Below the pieces are notes generated by a model. The model made no database searches. It saw only the letters and a list, made by a program, of their open reading frames with translations, and was not told the DNA's origin. DNA of 64,000 nucleotides from an uncultured Pelagibacteraceae bacterium. GTDB lineage: Bacteria > Pseudomonadota > Alphaproteobacteria > Pelagibacterales > Pelagibacteraceae. Numbering within the stretch: the stretch's first letter is position 1; every line of letters begins with the position of its first letter. The stretch is taken from positions 1 to 64,000 of the forward strand of contig CACJFA010000003.1 of assembly GCA_902592545.1 (NCBI GenBank). Direction: 5' to 3'. This document shows positions 1 to 11,630 of the stretch, in pieces. A program made the position numbers and the translations under genes.

Positions 1-546
1 GAGGAAAAAATTGTTTGTTTAGATGCAAAAGTTAATTTCGACTCTAACGCTTTATTCAGGCATCCAGAAATTGTTGAATTAAGAGATTTAAATGAGGAAG
101 ATCCTACCGAGATAGAAGCTAGCAAGCATGATCTTGCATATATCAAGCTAGATGGAAGTATAGGCTGTATGGTGAATGGAGCAGGATTAGCGATGGCAAC
201 AATGGATATAATTAAATTGTATGGCAAAGAGCCAGCAAATTTTTTAGATGTAGGCGGTGGTGCATCCAAAGAAAAAGTATCTGCTGCATTAAAGATAATT
301 CTCTCAGATAAAAATGTTAAAGGTATTTTAATTAATATTTTTGGTGGAATAATGAGATGTGATGTCCTTGCTCAAGGAGTAGTTGATGCAGCTAAAGAAA
401 TTAATATTAGTGTACCTTTAGTTGTAAGATTAGCAGGTACAAATTTCAAGGAAGGAAAAGAAATTCTTGATAATTCTGGATTAAAATTAATTTCTGCAGA
501 AAATTTAGATGATGCTGCTAAGAAAATTGTTGAGGCGATAAAATAA
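1..546 (+). CDS. sucC: succinyl-CoA synthetase beta subunit, 3' part (5' end outside window)
   Basis: Frame 1 is open from base 1 ([24 protein letters not shown]...); GGGASKEKV and [13 protein letters not shown] motifs; directly followed by sucD. Confidence 0.96.
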   Translation, partial: EEKIVCLDAKVNFDSNALFRHPEIVELRDLNEEDPTEIEASKHDLAYIKLDGSIGCMVNGAGLAMATMDIIKLYGKEPANFLDVGGGASKEKVSAALKIILSDKNVKGILINIFGGIMRCDVLAQGVVDAAKEINISVPLVVRLAGTNFKEGKEILDNSGLKLISAENLDDAAKKIVEAIK

Positions 547-547
547 A

Positions 548-1423
548 ATGTCGGTTTTGGTAAATAAAAATACTAAAGTAATTTGTCAGGGATTTACTGG
601 CTCACACGGAACATTTCATTCAGAGCAGGCTATAAAATATGGAACCAATCTTGTTGGTGGAGTTACGCCAAAGAAAGGTGGACAAAAACATTTAGACAGA
701 CCAGTTTTTAATAGCGTTTTAGAGGCAAAAAATGAAGTAGGAGCAGATGCAACTATGATTTATGTACCTGCTAAATTCGCAGCGGCAGCAATCATTGAAG
801 CAATTGATGCATCAATTGAACTTATCGTTTGTATAACAGAGGGAATTCCAATTCAGGATATGCTCAAGGTAAGACAAAAATTAAGTGGCTCTAATAGCAG
901 ATTAATTGGACCTAATTGTCCAGGAATAATCACACCAGATGAATGTAAAATTGGGATTATGCCAGGAAGCATTCACAAAAGAGGAAGTGTAGGAATTGTA
1001 TCAAGGTCAGGAACATTGACATATGAAGCAGTAGCCCAAACAACTGAAAATGGACTTGGTCAATCAACTTGCATTGGTATTGGTGGTGATCCTATTAATG
1101 GAACAAATTTTATAGATTGTTTAGATTTATTTTTAAATGATACTGAAACAGAATCTATTTTAATGATAGGTGAAATTGGAGGAACAGCCGAAGAAGAAGC
1201 GGCTGAATTTATAAAAAATCATAAGATTAAAAAACCAATAGTTGGATTTATAGCTGGAATTACTGCTCCTCCAGGAAGGAGAATGGGGCATGCTGGTGCC
1301 ATTATATCAGGTGGCAAGGGTGGAGCTGAAGATAAAATAAAAAAAATGGAAGAATGTGGTATTACAGTTGCCAAATCACCATCAATTATTGGAAAAACTT
1401 TATTTGATAAACTGTCTAATTGA
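548..1423 (+). CDS. sucD: succinyl-CoA synthetase alpha subunit
   Basis: CoA-binding [25 protein letters not shown]; active-site His region [10 protein letters not shown]. Confidence 0.97.
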   Translation: MSVLVNKNTKVICQGFTGSHGTFHSEQAIKYGTNLVGGVTPKKGGQKHLDRPVFNSVLEAKNEVGADATMIYVPAKFAAAAIIEAIDASIELIVCITEGIPIQDMLKVRQKLSGSNSRLIGPNCPGIITPDECKIGIMPGSIHKRGSVGIVSRSGTLTYEAVAQTTENGLGQSTCIGIGGDPINGTNFIDCLDLFLNDTETESILMIGEIGGTAEEEAAEFIKNHKIKKPIVGFIAGITAPPGRRMGHAGAIISGGKGGAEDKIKKMEECGITVAKSPSIIGKTLFDKLSN

Positions 1424-1458
1424 AAAAAAATATTAGAGGGATATATTAAATAAAAAAG

Positions 1459-4377
1459 ATGTCTTCATCAAAAAATCTTGATTTCGAAAAAACTTCATTT
1501 TTAAACAAATCTAATAGTGCATTTATAGAAGAAATGTATTTAAAGTTTGTTAATAAAGATGCTGATCTTCCAGAAAGTTGGGCAAATTATTTTGAGGGAA
1601 TTGGTGAAGAATTAAATGTTATAGCAAAAGAAATTAATGGTCCATCATGGGGACCAACTAAAAAAAAGATTAATATTGATGAATTACAAAAAAAAATAGA
1701 AGAGCAAGATAAAAATGATTTTGATAATGTCAAATTAGACACTTCAGAAAAATTTAATTTTCAATTACTTGCAGACTCAAATAAAGATTCTATAAGTGCT
1801 GTAGCATTAATTAGAGCATATAGACTAAGAGGACATTTATTAGCAGATTTGGATCCTCTAGAAATGAGAGAGTCTGAATATCTAGATGAGCTTCATCCTG
1901 ATTTTTATGGTTTTAAAAAAGAAAATTACGATAAGAAAATTTTTCTAAACGGGGTAATTAATCGTAAATATGCAAATATAAGAGAAATACTTAAGTTTAT
2001 GAAGAAGACCTATTGTGGAAAAATAGGTTATGAGTTCATGCATATTTCAAACCCAGTTGAAAGAAAGTGGTTTAGAGACAGGATAGAGCAAGATAAAAAT
2101 GCACTTCAATTTACAAAAAATGGTAAAGAGGCAATTTTAAATAAATTAGTACAGGCAGAAGGATTTGAAAAATTTTTAGCCACAAAATATGTGGGAACAA
2201 AAAGATTTGGTTTAGATGGTGGTGAAAGTTTAATACCTGCTCTTGAACAAATAATAAAAATTGGTGGTCAAAATAATATAAAAGAAGTTAAAATAGGCAT
2301 GTCACATAGAGGTAGGCTTAATGTTTTAGCAAACGTTTTACAAAAATCTTACAAAAAAATTTTTAATGAGTTTGCTGGTGAGTTTAGTACCGATTCTGAA
2401 GATAGTGCTGGAGATGTAAAATATCATCTTGGAGCATCATCAGATAGAGAGTTTGATGGAAACTCAGTTCATGTTAGTTTAACAGACAATCCTTCTCATT
2501 TAGAAGCTGTTAACCCAGTTGTTTTAGGTCAAACAAGAGCCAAACAATTTTTTCACAAAGACCGTGAAAGAAATAAAGTTATACCAATTCTCATTCATGG
2601 GGATGCAGCCTTTGCTGGTCAAGGAGTTGTAGCAGAATGTTTTGCAATGTCTGGACTACCAGGACACAACACTGGAGGAACAATTCATGTTATTGTTAAT
2701 AACCAGATAGGATTTACTACTAGTCCAAGATTTGCCAGGTCTTCACCTTATCCATCTGATGTTGGAAAAATGGTAGAGGCACCAATTCTTCATGTTAATG
2801 GTGATGATCCAGAAGCAGTTGTTTATGCAACTAGAATAGCAACAGAATTTCGATTAAAATTTAATAGAGACGTTGTAGTAGATTTAATTTGTTATAGAAG
2901 ATTTGGACATAATGAGGGAGATGAGCCTTCATTTACTCAACCTTTAATGTATAAAAAAATTAGATCTCATCCCAGTGTTTACAAAATTTATGGAAATAAA
3001 TTAGTAAACGAAAAATCTATAACGCAAGAACTACTAAATCAAAATGTTAAATCATTTAAAGATTTACTTGATGAACAATATAAGAGTGCAAAAGATTATA
3101 AACCTAAAATAGAATGGTTTGAGGGAACATGGTCACGATATAAACCTGAAAGAGGTAAAGATAAAAGGGGTATAACAGGTTTTGACGAAAATAAATTAAA
3201 AACAATTTCAGATAAAATAAATGGTATTCCTGAGGAAAAAAATATTCATAAGACCATCTCTAAAATATTCAATGCTAGAAAAGAAAGTATCGAAAAAGGT
3301 ACTGGAATCGATTGGTCTTCAGCAGAAGCTCTTGCTTTTGGATCTTTACTTGAAGAAGGATATCCAGTTAGGCTTGTAGGACAAGACTCTGGAAGAGGAA
3401 CATTCAGTCAACGACATTCTGTGCTGAGAAATCAAATAGATAATTCTAGGTACATTCCTCTAAATAATATTTCTAAAAATCAAAAACATTTTGAAGTAGT
3501 AGATAGTTTTTTATCTGAACTTGCGGTTTTAGGTTTTGAATACGGTTATAGTCTTGTAGAACCAAACACTCTTACTCTTTGGGAGGCTCAATTTGGTGAT
3601 TTTGCAAATGGAGCTCAAGTAGTAATTGATCAATTTATTGCATCTGGAGAGAGAAAGTGGAATAGAGCATCTGGTATAGTGATGTTGTTGCCTCATGGAT
3701 ATGAAGGGCAAGGACCAGAACATTCATCAGCAAGGCTAGAAAGATTTTTACAACTATGTTCAAACGATAATATGCAAGTAATGAACTGTACAACTCCAGC
3801 AAATTATTTTCACGCTTTAAGAAGACAAATGCATAGGAGTTTTAGAAAGCCATTAATCATAATGACACCAAAATCATTATTGAGAAATAAATATTGTGTT
3901 TCAAATTTAGAAGATTTTAACAAAAAAAATACTTTCCATAGAGTATTGTGGGATCATGCCATCGATCCTAAGTCTACAGGATTTATTAAACTAAAAGAAA
4001 GTTCTAAAATTAAAAAAGTAATTCTTTGTTCTGGAAAAGTATATTTTGATTTATTAGATGCCAGAGAAAAGCTCAAAAGAGATGATGTAGTGATGTATAG
4101 AATTGAACAATTGTATCCATTTCCAGCAAAAGCTTTAGTTAAGGAGTTAAAACCATATGCTGAAAATGCTGAATTCTTTTGGTGCCAAGAAGAACCAAAA
4201 AATATGGGTGCTTGGTTTTCAGTTAGAGATTATATCCAATGGACATTAGACACTTTAAAGGCTAATAATAATAAAATTTCTTATATAGGAAGAAGCCCAG
4301 ACGCAACTCCTGCAACAGGATATGCCAAAAGGCATAATTCTCAACAACAAGAAATAATTAACAAGGTATTTGATTAA
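1459..4377 (+). CDS. sucA: 2-oxoglutarate dehydrogenase E1 component
   Basis: 972 aa; [43 protein letters not shown] motifs; sits in the suc operon. Confidence 0.97.
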   Translation: MSSSKNLDFEKTSFLNKSNSAFIEEMYLKFVNKDADLPESWANYFEGIGEELNVIAKEINGPSWGPTKKKINIDELQKKIEEQDKNDFDNVKLDTSEKFNFQLLADSNKDSISAVALIRAYRLRGHLLADLDPLEMRESEYLDELHPDFYGFKKENYDKKIFLNGVINRKYANIREILKFMKKTYCGKIGYEFMHISNPVERKWFRDRIEQDKNALQFTKNGKEAILNKLVQAEGFEKFLATKYVGTKRFGLDGGESLIPALEQIIKIGGQNNIKEVKIGMSHRGRLNVLANVLQKSYKKIFNEFAGEFSTDSEDSAGDVKYHLGASSDREFDGNSVHVSLTDNPSHLEAVNPVVLGQTRAKQFFHKDRERNKVIPILIHGDAAFAGQGVVAECFAMSGLPGHNTGGTIHVIVNNQIGFTTSPRFARSSPYPSDVGKMVEAPILHVNGDDPEAVVYATRIATEFRLKFNRDVVVDLICYRRFGHNEGDEPSFTQPLMYKKIRSHPSVYKIYGNKLVNEKSITQELLNQNVKSFKDLLDEQYKSAKDYKPKIEWFEGTWSRYKPERGKDKRGITGFDENKLKTISDKINGIPEEKNIHKTISKIFNARKESIEKGTGIDWSSAEALAFGSLLEEGYPVRLVGQDSGRGTFSQRHSVLRNQIDNSRYIPLNNISKNQKHFEVVDSFLSELAVLGFEYGYSLVEPNTLTLWEAQFGDFANGAQVVIDQFIASGERKWNRASGIVMLLPHGYEGQGPEHSSARLERFLQLCSNDNMQVMNCTTPANYFHALRRQMHRSFRKPLIIMTPKSLLRNKYCVSNLEDFNKKNTFHRVLWDHAIDPKSTGFIKLKESSKIKKVILCSGKVYFDLLDAREKLKRDDVVMYRIEQLYPFPAKALVKELKPYAENAEFFWCQEEPKNMGAWFSVRDYIQWTLDTLKANNNKISYIGRSPDATPATGYAKRHNSQQQEIINKVFD

Positions 4378-4382
4378 TTTTA

Positions 4383-5672
4383 ATGAGTGAAAAAATAGTA
4401 GTCCCAGTTCTTGGTGAAAGTATAACAGAAGCGACTGTTGCAAAATGGTTAAAAAACGCAGGCGATACAGTCGAAGCAGATGAACCAATTGTAGAACTTG
4501 AGACAGACAAAGTAAACTTAGAAGTGCCATCTCCAATCTCTGGTGTGTTAACAGAGATAAATTCACAAGATGGATCAGTCGTTGAAGTAGGAGCATTATT
4601 AGGTTCTGTATCAGCCGAAGGTGGAACAGCGGTTAAATCTACGCCGAAAATCAGTGAAGAAATAAAGAAAGAGGAAATTGTTCCTGTAGAGAGCAATGTC
4701 ATAAAATTAGATGCAAATAAAAAAGAACCAAAAGTATTTGAAGAAAAACCCAAAGAGAAACCTTTGATTTTAACTGAGGAAGTTAAACAAGATTTTGCTC
4801 CAAAAAGAGATGTTAATCCAACCTTATCTCCAGCAGTGAGAAAAATTGTAACTGAAAATAATATCGATATTAATTCAATTCAAGGTTCAGGAAAAGATGG
4901 GAGAGTTTTAAAAGGAGATTTAATAAGTTTGATGGGTGCAAATCCAAAACCATCTGAAAGAAAAATTCAATATGGTGAAGAAGAACGAATTAAGATGACT
5001 AGGTTGAGACAAACTATTGCAAAAAGATTAAAGCAAGCTCAAGAGAATGCCGCTCTTTTAACAACATTTAACGAGGTTGATATGAGTAGCGTAATGGAAA
5101 TGAGAAAAGAAAATCAAGAGGATTTCCAATCTCGTTATGGGATAAAATTAGGATTTATGTCTTTCTTTGTAAAAGCATGTGTAGTTGCTTTAAAAAATTT
5201 CCCTGCGGTGAATGCTGAAATAGATGGAGATGAGATTATCTATAAAAACTATTACAATATTAGCTTTGCTGTCGGAACAGATAAGGGTTTAGTTGTTCCA
5301 GTTTTGAGAAATGCAGATGAATTATCCTTTGCTGATATTGAAAAAAATATTAAAGAAATTTCAGAAAAAGCCCGAGATGGAAAGCTAACGATTGAAGATC
5401 TTCAGGGAGGAACATTTACAATAAGTAATGGAGGTGTGTATGGGTCTATGCTTTCAACCCCAATACTAAATTTGCCTCAATCTGGAGTGTTGGGCATGCA
5501 TAATATAGTTGAAAGACCTGTTGTTGTAGACGGTGAAATCAAAATAAGACCAATTATGTATTTAGCATTATCATATGATCACAGAATTATTGATGGAAAA
5601 GAATCTGTATCTTTCCTTAAAATGATTAAAGAAAACTTAGAAGACCCTAGAAGGTTGTTTTTAGATATTTAA
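4383..5672 (+). CDS. sucB: dihydrolipoamide succinyltransferase (2-oxoglutarate dehydrogenase E2)
   Basis: Lipoyl domain [12 protein letters not shown]3-binding domain, C-terminal catalytic [14 protein letters not shown]. Confidence 0.97.
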   Translation: MSEKIVVPVLGESITEATVAKWLKNAGDTVEADEPIVELETDKVNLEVPSPISGVLTEINSQDGSVVEVGALLGSVSAEGGTAVKSTPKISEEIKKEEIVPVESNVIKLDANKKEPKVFEEKPKEKPLILTEEVKQDFAPKRDVNPTLSPAVRKIVTENNIDINSIQGSGKDGRVLKGDLISLMGANPKPSERKIQYGEEERIKMTRLRQTIAKRLKQAQENAALLTTFNEVDMSSVMEMRKENQEDFQSRYGIKLGFMSFFVKACVVALKNFPAVNAEIDGDEIIYKNYYNISFAVGTDKGLVVPVLRNADELSFADIEKNIKEISEKARDGKLTIEDLQGGTFTISNGGVYGSMLSTPILNLPQSGVLGMHNIVERPVVVDGEIKIRPIMYLALSYDHRIIDGKESVSFLKMIKENLEDPRRLFLDI

Positions 5673-7073
5673 ATGTCAGAAAAATTTCAAGCTGTAGTTA
5701 TTGGAGGTGGACCGGGTGGTTATGTGTGTGCAATCAGACTTGCTCAATTAGGATTAAAAACTGCATGTATAGAGTCTAGAGGGTCTTTGGGAGGTACTTG
5801 TTTAAATGTTGGTTGTATCCCATCAAAAAGCTTACTTAATCTTTCTGAAGAATTTCACAAAGTAAAAAGTTTAGCAAACAAAGGTATTGAAGTTGGTGAA
5901 GTAAAATTAAATTTAGACAAAATGATGAAAAGCAAAGATAAAGCTGTAACAATTCTTACAAAAGGTGTTGAGTTTCTTTTGAAAAAAAACAAAGTTACTT
6001 ATTTTAAAGGACACGGAAGTTTTAAATCTAAAAATGAAATTTTAATAAAGGATGATAAAAATAAAGAAACCATCATCCAAACAGAAAAAACAATTATTGC
6101 AACAGGATCAGTTTCAGTTTCATTACCAGGAATAGAAATAGATGAGAAAATAATTGTCTCATCAACAGGTGCTTTAAAGTTAGAAAAGGTACCTAAGAAA
6201 ATGGTTGTCGTAGGAGGAGGCTATATAGGATTGGAGATGGGATCTGTATGGTCAAGACTTGGAGCAGAGGTGCAAGTTGTTGAATTTTTAGATCATATTA
6301 CACCTGGAATGGATAAAGAAATTTCTTCAGAATTTATGAAAATTTTAAAAAAACAGGGTATGAAATTTAATATGCAAAATAAAGTTGAAACAATTAAAAA
6401 AAATGCAGCAGGTGCAGTGGTTTCAACAGTAGATAAAGACGGTAATAAAAATAATTTTGAGTGTGATGTTGTTTTAATCTCTGTTGGCAGAAAACCAAAT
6501 ACAGATGGTTTAAATTTAGAGTCTGTAGGAGTAGATCTTGATGAAAAAAATAGAATTAAAACTGATAAAATTTTTAAGACTAACGTTGAAAATATTTATG
6601 CAATAGGTGATGTAATTGTTGGTCCAATGCTTGCACATAAAGCAGAGGATGAAGGTATAGCAGTTGCAGAAAACATAGTTGGTCAATCTGGACATGTAAA
6701 TTATGATACAATCCCAGGAGTAGTTTATACAACACCCGAAGTAGCATCAATCGGTAAAACTGAGGAACAATTAAAAGAATTAAATAAAAAATATAAAGTA
6801 GGGAAATTTTCGTTTATGGCTAATTCAAGAGCCAAGGCTATAGATGATGCTGAAGGTTTTGTTAAGATTTTAGCTGATGAAGAAACTGATAAAGTATTAG
6901 GTGCACATATAATTGGACCACATGCAGGAGAATTAATTGCGGAGATTGGTGTTGCAATGGAATTTGGTGCAAGTGCAGAAGATATAGCCCGAACTTGTCA
7001 TGCTCATCCAACGTTTTCTGAAGCAGTTAAAGAAGCTGCTTTATCAGTAGATAAAAGAGCAATACACTCTTAA
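5673..7073 (+). CDS. lpd: dihydrolipoamide dehydrogenase (E3)
   Basis: Redox-active [33 protein letters not shown]-terminal HAHPTFSE. Confidence 0.97.
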   Translation: MSEKFQAVVIGGGPGGYVCAIRLAQLGLKTACIESRGSLGGTCLNVGCIPSKSLLNLSEEFHKVKSLANKGIEVGEVKLNLDKMMKSKDKAVTILTKGVEFLLKKNKVTYFKGHGSFKSKNEILIKDDKNKETIIQTEKTIIATGSVSVSLPGIEIDEKIIVSSTGALKLEKVPKKMVVVGGGYIGLEMGSVWSRLGAEVQVVEFLDHITPGMDKEISSEFMKILKKQGMKFNMQNKVETIKKNAAGAVVSTVDKDGNKNNFECDVVLISVGRKPNTDGLNLESVGVDLDEKNRIKTDKIFKTNVENIYAIGDVIVGPMLAHKAEDEGIAVAENIVGQSGHVNYDTIPGVVYTTPEVASIGKTEEQLKELNKKYKVGKFSFMANSRAKAIDDAEGFVKILADEETDKVLGAHIIGPHAGELIAEIGVAMEFGASAEDIARTCHAHPTFSEAVKEAALSVDKRAIHS

Positions 7074-7176
7074 ACTACTGCTAAAACTTTTCAAAAAATA
7101 TGATTATATATTGGAATTGAAGTAAAATAACCATTTCGCTATTAAGTTGTAGGATTATTTGTATTACTAATTTTGC

Positions 7177-7210
7177 TATATTCTAAATTAAGGATTTTTA
7201 AAAATCTTAA
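7177..7210 (+). promoter_or_regulatory. extended -10-like element (TGcTATATT) followed by a near-perfect palindrome TTAAGGATTTTTAAAAATCTTAA ending 2 nt before the ATG
   Basis: Read directly: TATATT at 7177-7182; palindrome at 7188-7210; ATG at 7213. Confidence 0.4.
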
Positions 7211-7212
7211 AA

Positions 7213-9006
7213 ATGTCAAATATAGAAACTAATAAAATCAATTTTATACAAACATTAAGATCATTAGCATTTTTTTTTGTACTTTTATTTCATTTAGATA
7301 TTAAATTTTTTTCTGGAGGCTACTTAGGTGTAAATTTATTTTTTATACTCAGTGGATTTATTATAACCAAAATATCATTTGATATAAATAATCCAAACTC
7401 AATTAAAGAAATTTTTATTTTTTTAAAAAAAAGAATTTATAAATTATTTCCGTTTTTATTTATAACTATTATATTTTCTAATATAGTTGGTTTTTTTATA
7501 TTAGGACAAAACTTATATAGCAAACTTCATTTACAGTCTATTAGCTCTACATTTTTTTTTTCAAATATTTACTACTATTTCGAAGCAGGATATTTTGATT
7601 TTTATTCAAAGCAAAATCCACTTTTACATATTTGGTCTTTAGCTGTTGAGCTTCAATTTTATTGCATATTTATTTTTTTTATTTATTTTTTTAGTTCTCA
7701 TTACAAAAAACTAAGATTTTATTTAATACTAACGATTATTTTTTTTAGCCTAACTTTTATTTTTAAGAATAGTATAAATTTAATATTTTATTTTTCTTTA
7801 TTTCGTTTTTATGAGTTTTTATTAGGAAGCATTGTTTTTTTAATTTATAAAAAATTTTCTCTAAAAAAATTTAATAACTTGTCTTGTATTAGTGGTTTGG
7901 TTACAATTGTTGTAACCATTATATGCTCTGACCCAAACTCACAATTTAAGATATATATACCTTTTTTTTTATTTGTTGGTTTTTTACTAATAGCTATCAG
8001 AGGTAAAAGTGTATTAGATAAGTATATATTTAATAGCTCATTTATAAATTATTTTGGGAATGAAAGTTATTTATTTTACTTAATTCATTGGCCAGTAATA
8101 ATATTTTATAAAATTTTTACCAATAATAGTAACTTCGATTTAATTGATTTATTAGTAATAGTAATATTAATTTTATTTTTAAAATTAATATTTGAGTTTT
8201 TATATTCTTTTTTTTCATCAAAAAATAAAATTGGTTATAAAAAATTTTTAATAGTTTTAGGAATACTTTTGATTATTTTTCCAAATAATTTTAAAAGTTC
8301 TTTTATTAAAATAAATGACGACTATTACGAAAATTTTGAGAGTAATGATATTTATAATAAAAAAATCCTTATAATAGGTGATAGTCATGCACAACATCTT
8401 TATTATGGTATTAAAAAAAATAATAAAAATACAGAATTAATACAAAACGATTTTTTAATTGATGACAACTTTTTATTAAAATTAAAAGATAATATAGATG
8501 AGTTTAAACCTGATATAATTATTTTTTCTTTAAGATGGGATCACGATAAAAAAATAAATAAGATTAAATTTCAATGGAATGCTGAATTTGATGAGAAAGT
8601 TTTTGATTTCTATAAAGATGAACTAATAAATATGTCTAAAATTTTAACAGAAAATACTAATTTTATAGTATTTGGAAGTTTACCAATGATTGGGTATGCA
8701 AACTCATCATTTGATTGTTTGTCTCGGAGATTGAAATTTAAAAAAGATATTTGTGAATATTCTTTAATTAATAAAAATAAGGCTATTTTGCAAAGATATA
8801 AATTTAATAATTTTATGCAAAAAAAAATTTCAGATAACAATATTAAATTTATTAATCCTTTTAACTTTTTATGTGAAAATACAAAATGCAAAAATATCAT
8901 AGATAACATGCATATTTATATTGATGATAGTCATCTGACTAAAAACGGTTCTTTAATAATTGCTAATGAATTAATTTTTAAGAGTAAATATTTTAAAAAA
9001 AATTAA
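7213..9006 (+). CDS. acyltransferase 3 (OafA/YrhL-like) with C-terminal SGNH hydrolase-like domain
   Basis: N-terminal FIQTLRSLAFFFVLLFHLDIKFFSGGYLGVNLFFILSGFII; multiple TM segments; C-terminal IIGDSHAQHLYYG and DDSHLTKNG. Confidence 0.88.
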   Translation: MSNIETNKINFIQTLRSLAFFFVLLFHLDIKFFSGGYLGVNLFFILSGFIITKISFDINNPNSIKEIFIFLKKRIYKLFPFLFITIIFSNIVGFFILGQNLYSKLHLQSISSTFFFSNIYYYFEAGYFDFYSKQNPLLHIWSLAVELQFYCIFIFFIYFFSSHYKKLRFYLILTIIFFSLTFIFKNSINLIFYFSLFRFYEFLLGSIVFLIYKKFSLKKFNNLSCISGLVTIVVTIICSDPNSQFKIYIPFFLFVGFLLIAIRGKSVLDKYIFNSSFINYFGNESYLFYLIHWPVIIFYKIFTNNSNFDLIDLLVIVILILFLKLIFEFLYSFFSSKNKIGYKKFLIVLGILLIIFPNNFKSSFIKINDDYYENFESNDIYNKKILIIGDSHAQHLYYGIKKNNKNTELIQNDFLIDDNFLLKLKDNIDEFKPDIIIFSLRWDHDKKINKIKFQWNAEFDEKVFDFYKDELINMSKILTENTNFIVFGSLPMIGYANSSFDCLSRRLKFKKDICEYSLINKNKAILQRYKFNNFMQKKISDNNIKFINPFNFLCENTKCKNIIDNMHIYIDDSHLTKNGSLIIANELIFKSKYFKKN

Positions 9007-9008
9007 TT

Positions 9009-10964
9009 ATGAAATTCCCAATTCTTTTACCAAACATTTTTAATCATCCATTTACATATGAAAGTGATATTAATTTAAATATAGGTGATTATGTGCTGGT
9101 ACCTTTCGGAAAATCCAAAATTACTGGTGTTGTTTGGGACGAATTTGAAAAAAATCATAATAAAAATTTTAAGACTAAAAATGTAATAAAGAAATTAGAT
9201 GTTAATCCGTTAAAAAAAAATACAATAAATTTTTTAAATTGGTTTGCAGAATATAATCTTATTCCAAAGGGTATGGCACTAAAGTTAGTACTCTTAAGTA
9301 GTAATGCGGTAGAGAACAAAGAAACTCAACTTTATCAAATATTTGATAGCAAAATTAAACAAAACTTAATCAATTTATCTATTGATCAAAATAAATCTCT
9401 AAAAAAAATGAGTGTTTCAAATAAAAAATTTAGAGTTCATGTTTTGCAAGGCACAACTGGATCAGGAAAAACTTTAGTTTATTTTGAAGCGTTAAAACCA
9501 CTGATAGAGAAGGGTTTTCAAGGATTAATTTTATTGCCAGAAATAGGTCTAACTAGTCAATTTGAACAAAAATTTTTAGAATATTTTGGTTTTAAACCTG
9601 CAGTATGGCATTCAGGTATTTCAAAAAAAAAGAAAGAATTAATTTGGAGTGGAGTTTCTAATGGTAAAATAAAAATAATTATTGGTGCAAGATCCTCACT
9701 ATTTTTACCATTTAAAAAATTAGGAATGATAATTGTTGATGAGGAACATGATCAATCATTTAAACAAGATGAAGGCATAACTTACAATGCTCGTGATATG
9801 GCAATTTCTAGAGCATCTTTTGAAAATATTCCAATCAATTTGATTACTGCTGTTCCTTCTATAGAAACTTTTGAAAATATTAAAAAAGGCAAATACGAGG
9901 TGTCTAGATTAAGTGAAAGATATCAAAACGCAGCATTACCTAATTATGAAATTATTAATTTAAATAATACCAAACTTGAAAAACAATCATGGCTATCAAA
10001 TAAAATTATTGAAAAAGTAAATTTACATTTAGAAAAAAAAGATCAAGTTTTGTTTTTTTTAAATAGAAGAGGTTTTTCTCCAAATGCTTTATGCAATAAG
10101 TGTTTTACAAGTTTTACATGCCCAAATTGTAGTATTAACTTAGTTTATCATAAAAATAAAAATAACTTATTGTGTCATTATTGTGGGTATAAATCTGATC
10201 TTAAAAGGAATTGTACAAAAGAAGGTAATTGTGAATTTATTTTTAGTGGCCCTGGTGTTGAGAGAATTTCAGAAGAGGTAAAAAGAAAATTTCCTGGAAA
10301 AAAAATAGAGATTTTTTCAAGTGACACAATGAATAAAAAAGATTCTAAAGAAAAAATAGATAAAATTATTAATAATGAAACACATATTTTAGTTGGAACT
10401 CAATTAATTTCAAAAGGTTTTCATTTTCCAAGCTTAAATTGCATTGTAGTTGTTGATATTGATCTTTCATCTCAAGGGCATGATTTAAGAGGTGCAGAAA
10501 AAAATTTGCAGCTTTATCATCAACTTTCAGGACGTGCAGGAAGAACTGGAAAACCAGCAACCGTATATTTTCAAACCTATGAAAATAATACTAAGATGAT
10601 TTCAGAAATTACAAGTAAAAATCCAGATATTTTTTTAGAAAGAGAACTAGAGATAAGGAAAAAAAATAAACTACCACCATTTCAAAGATTTATTTCTTTA
10701 ATCTTAACTGGAGACAATGAAATTAAATTAGAAAAAGAAGCTATTAATTTTAAAAATTTTATTGAAAATAAAATTCAAGGAAAAATATTAGGGCCAGTGA
10801 ATGCTCCATTATTTAGATTAAAGAGAAAATTTAGAATTAGATTTTTAATTAGAGGCTTAAAATCTATGAAACTACAAAGCTCTCTTGCAAAAATTATTCC
10901 AAAATATAAATTTTCTTCTGGAATAAAACTTTCAGTTGATGTTGACCCAATTAACTTTAATTAA
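9009..10964 (+). CDS. priA: primosomal protein N' (replication restart helicase)
   Basis: GTTGSGKTLVY Walker A; DEEHD; Zn-binding CNKC..CPNC..CHYC; GRAGRTGKP. Confidence 0.96.
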   Translation: MKFPILLPNIFNHPFTYESDINLNIGDYVLVPFGKSKITGVVWDEFEKNHNKNFKTKNVIKKLDVNPLKKNTINFLNWFAEYNLIPKGMALKLVLLSSNAVENKETQLYQIFDSKIKQNLINLSIDQNKSLKKMSVSNKKFRVHVLQGTTGSGKTLVYFEALKPLIEKGFQGLILLPEIGLTSQFEQKFLEYFGFKPAVWHSGISKKKKELIWSGVSNGKIKIIIGARSSLFLPFKKLGMIIVDEEHDQSFKQDEGITYNARDMAISRASFENIPINLITAVPSIETFENIKKGKYEVSRLSERYQNAALPNYEIINLNNTKLEKQSWLSNKIIEKVNLHLEKKDQVLFFLNRRGFSPNALCNKCFTSFTCPNCSINLVYHKNKNNLLCHYCGYKSDLKRNCTKEGNCEFIFSGPGVERISEEVKRKFPGKKIEIFSSDTMNKKDSKEKIDKIINNETHILVGTQLISKGFHFPSLNCIVVVDIDLSSQGHDLRGAEKNLQLYHQLSGRAGRTGKPATVYFQTYENNTKMISEITSKNPDIFLERELEIRKKNKLPPFQRFISLILTGDNEIKLEKEAINFKNFIENKIQGKILGPVNAPLFRLKRKFRIRFLIRGLKSMKLQSSLAKIIPKYKFSSGIKLSVDVDPINFN

Positions 10965-10968
10965 CCGC

Positions 10969-10986
10969 AAAAAAGAGGCCTTTTTT
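10969..10986. terminator. hairpin AAAAAAG-AGGC-CTTTTTT after priA (Rho-independent-like)
   Basis: 7-bp inverted repeat with 4-nt loop ending in a T6 run, 5 nt after the priA stop. Confidence 0.55.
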
Positions 10987-10999
10987 ACGAATCCGCTAC

Positions 11000-11028
11000 T
11001 TGAAGACATAAGGGTCATATGCTATTTA
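11000..11028 (+). promoter_or_regulatory. predicted sigma70-type promoter of the F1-ATPase operon
   Basis: TTGAAG - 17 nt - TATTTA with TGC extended -10 (11000-11005 and 11023-11028); AGAGGAA Shine-Dalgarno-like sequence before the TTG start at 11073. Confidence 0.5.
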
Positions 11029-11072
11029 GGGCGTGATTTTTAAATAATCTTCAACATTATAGAGGAACCAAG

Positions 11073-11630
11073 TTGAGTAAAGACACCGGATTTTCAATAA
11101 CTTCAGCTGAAAGGTATTCTCTTGCGCTTTTTGAACTTTCAGAGGAAAATAATCTTTTAAGTCAGATCGAAGATCAGTCTTCATCTATTCTTAATTTAAT
11201 TGAACAAAGTGAAGATTTTTCTAATTTGATTAAAGATCCAACTACAAGCCAAGAAGATTTATTAAAAGTAATCAATACAATCTCTGAAAATAATAAATTT
11301 GAGTCTTTATTCAAAAATTTTTTAAGTTTCTTAATTCAAAAAAGACGTTTCTTTTTTATTGAACGTATCCTTAAAAGCTTTATTGAGATTTGTTCAAGAA
11401 AAAGAGGTGAACTTAAGGCAGAATTAAAATCAGCAAAAGAATTATCTAATGAAGAAATTTCAAAAATAACAGAGGAGTTAACAAAAAATTTTAGCTCAAA
11501 AATAAAATTAAACTACAAACATGACGAAAGTTTAATAGGAGGTTTGGTAGTACAAGTTGGAAGTACTATGGTCGATACCTCGATTAAAAATAAATTACAA
11601 CAAATCGAAAATAGAATGATAGAGGCATAA
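11073..11630 (+). CDS. atpH: F0F1 ATP synthase delta subunit (TTG start)
   Basis: RYSLALFELSEE N-terminus; GGLVVQVGSTMVDTSIKNKLQQI C-terminus; precedes atpA. Confidence 0.95.
   Translation: MSKDTGFSITSAERYSLALFELSEENNLLSQIEDQSSSILNLIEQSEDFSNLIKDPTTSQEDLLKVINTISENNKFESLFKNFLSFLIQKRRFFFIERILKSFIEICSRKRGELKAELKSAKELSNEEISKITEELTKNFSSKIKLNYKHDESLIGGLVVQVGSTMVDTSIKNKLQQIENRMIEA

Noticed and set aside
3529-4753. Minus-strand ORFs 3529-3723, 4255-4596 and 4358-4753 antisense to sucA/sucB
   Set aside because: Shadow ORFs inside strongly supported coding genes; low-complexity peptides with no recognizable family
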